Assembly: GCA_020439485.1 (NCBI GenBank)
Contig: JAGQSP010000242.1
Location: forward strand, 1-14,048
DNA length: 14,048 bases
Direction: 5' to 3'
DNA from: Acidimicrobiales bacterium
Lineage (GTDB): Bacteria > Actinomycetota > Acidimicrobiia > Acidimicrobiales > Poriferisodalaceae
This document shows positions 12,950-14,048 of this stretch, piece by piece. Position 1 is the first letter of the stretch. Each line of letters opens with the position of its first letter. The position numbers and the translations under genes were made by a program. The notes under the pieces are model-generated. The model was not told where the DNA came from, made no database searches, and saw only the letters and a program-made list of their open reading frames with translations.

Positions 12950-14048
12950 ATGTGGTCGTTGACCGACGAACAGCAGGCGCTGCTGGAAACCGCCGATCGC
13001 TTCGCCCGCAACGAGTTGTATCCGCTGGCCCCGCGGATGGACGACGAAGAGTGGTTTCCCGTCGACATGTTCGCCAAGCTCGGCCAAGGCGGCCTGCTGG
13101 GAGCGACCGTTCCCGCCGAGTTCGGCGGCGCAGAGATGGGCATGCTCGAGGCCGGGCTGGTCGCCCAGGCCTTCTCGCGCTGGAATCACGCCTTTGCGCT
13201 CAGCTATGTGGCCCACGACAACCTGTGCGCCAACAACATCGCAAACAACGCGTCGCACGAGCTCAAGGCTCGCTATCTGCCTGGGTTGTGCAACGGTGAG
13301 CTGATCGGCTGTCTCGGCCTGACCGAACCCGGTGCAGGTTCCGACGCACTCGGGTCGATGAAGACCACGGCGGTCCGAGACGGCGACACCTATGTGATCA
13401 ACGGCTCGAAGCTGTACATCACCAACGGGCCGGTGGCCGACATCTGTCTTCTGTACGCGAAGACCCAGCAGGGCCGAGGGTCGAAGGGAATAACCGCCTT
13501 CATCGTCGAAACCGACTCGCCCGGCTTCGAGGTCGCTCAGAAGCTGACCAAGATGGGCTTTCGAGGCAGCCCGACCGCCGAGCTGGTGCTGCGAGACCTG
13601 GTGGTGCCGGCGTCGAACATCGTCGGGGTCGAGCACCAGGGGCATCAGGTCGTGATGAGCGGTCTCGACTACGAACGGGCCATGGTGGCTCCGATCAACC
13701 TGGGCATCGCCGAGCGAGCCCTCGAGTTGTCGATCGAATACGCCAAGGCGAGAGAGCAGTTCGGTCGGCCGATCTCGTCGTTCCAGATGGTGCAGTCGCG
13801 CTTGGCCGACATGTATGTGTGGGTCGAGACGATGAAGACGTTCTGCTGGCAGGTGCTGGCCGAGGTGTCAGAGGTAGACGAGACTCAGGCCGGCAAGGGC
13901 GAGATCCACGCCCGCACCGCCGCTTCGGTGATGTACTGCGCCGACATGTGCAACAAGGTTCTCGACAACGCAGTGCAGATCCACGGCGGATCGGGCTATA
14001 TCTGGGAGTCTGAGGTCAACCGGCTGTTCCGAGCGACCAAGCTGCTCG
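12950..14048 (+). CDS. Acyl-CoA dehydrogenase, isovaleryl-CoA dehydrogenase-like (partial, C-terminus beyond window edge)
   Basis: FAD-dependent dehydrogenase that puts a 2,3 double bond into an acyl-CoA and passes electrons to electron-transfer flavoprotein. 366 residues are visible before the right edge, nearly the full length of a family member. Motifs include GLTEPGAGSD (123-132), NGSKLYITNG (151-160), AKAREQFGRPISSFQMVQ (265-282) and QIHGGSGY (343-350). E242 in SGLDYERAMVA is at the catalytic-base position used by isovaleryl-CoA dehydrogenase; most other family members carry the base near the C-terminus, where this protein has GYIWESEVN. A branched short-chain substrate is therefore plausible. 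The ATG at 12950 has a good ribosome binding site. It is the third gene after P450 and the KynB-like enzyme, suggesting that the pathway yields an acyl-CoA. Confidence 0.94.
   Translation, partial: MWSLTDEQQALLETADRFARNELYPLAPRMDDEEWFPVDMFAKLGQGGLLGATVPAEFGGAEMGMLEAGLVAQAFSRWNHAFALSYVAHDNLCANNIANNASHELKARYLPGLCNGELIGCLGLTEPGAGSDALGSMKTTAVRDGDTYVINGSKLYITNGPVADICLLYAKTQQGRGSKGITAFIVETDSPGFEVAQKLTKMGFRGSPTAELVLRDLVVPASNIVGVEHQGHQVVMSGLDYERAMVAPINLGIAERALELSIEYAKAREQFGRPISSFQMVQSRLADMYVWVETMKTFCWQVLAEVSEVDETQAGKGEIHARTAASVMYCADMCNKVLDNAVQIHGGSGYIWESEVNRLFRATKLL

Overview
This is a gene-dense, high-GC bacterial window with short intergenic gaps and GTG/TTG starts beside ATG. It carries two cytochromes P450, a kynurenine-formamidase-type cyclase, CoA-ester enzymes, esterases and a lipoprotein-anchored solute-binding protein. 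Together these suggest an actinobacterium, possibly of the Acidimicrobiia/Ilumatobacter type. That placement is inference from gene content and composition, because no rRNA or tRNA is present. I see no transposase, CRISPR array, tRNA or regulator gene, and no gene-free stretch over about 100 bases.

Layout, left to right. (1) Positions 1-2167, minus strand: a polar amino-acid-type ABC importer (lipoprotein binding protein, one permease, and an ATPase cut by the window edge). (2) Positions 2253-5054, minus strand: a tightly packed operon of a 2-keto-4-pentenoate-hydratase-like enzyme, a P450 and an unusual SDR, closed by a hairpin. (3) Positions 5143-6237, plus strand: an APH/EcKinase-type phosphotransferase, divergent from operon 2 and convergent with the next gene. 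(4) Positions 6250-7041, minus strand: a crotonase whose residues fit a delta3,delta2-enoyl-CoA isomerase better than a hydratase. (5) Positions 7093-8247, plus strand: a serine beta-lactamase-family esterase. (6) Positions 8286-9194, minus strand: an HSL-family alpha/beta hydrolase. (7) Positions 9289-10997, minus strand: a two-gene unit with an ATGA overlap, a PhnM-like amidohydrolase followed by a 2H phosphoesterase. (8) Positions 11093-14048, plus strand: P450, KynB-like metal hydrolase and acyl-CoA dehydrogenase in one operon, the last gene cut by the window edge.

Much of the window looks like a peripheral catabolic region. P450s would oxidise lipophilic or aromatic substrates; the hydratase, SDR, esterases, isomerase and acyl-CoA dehydrogenase would process the products toward central metabolism; and the ABC system would import a small polar solute. 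The most unusual pieces are the PhnM/2H phosphoesterase pair, which has no C-P lyase genes nearby, and the SDR, which has an insertion inside its cofactor-binding glycine motif and no YxxxK lysine.
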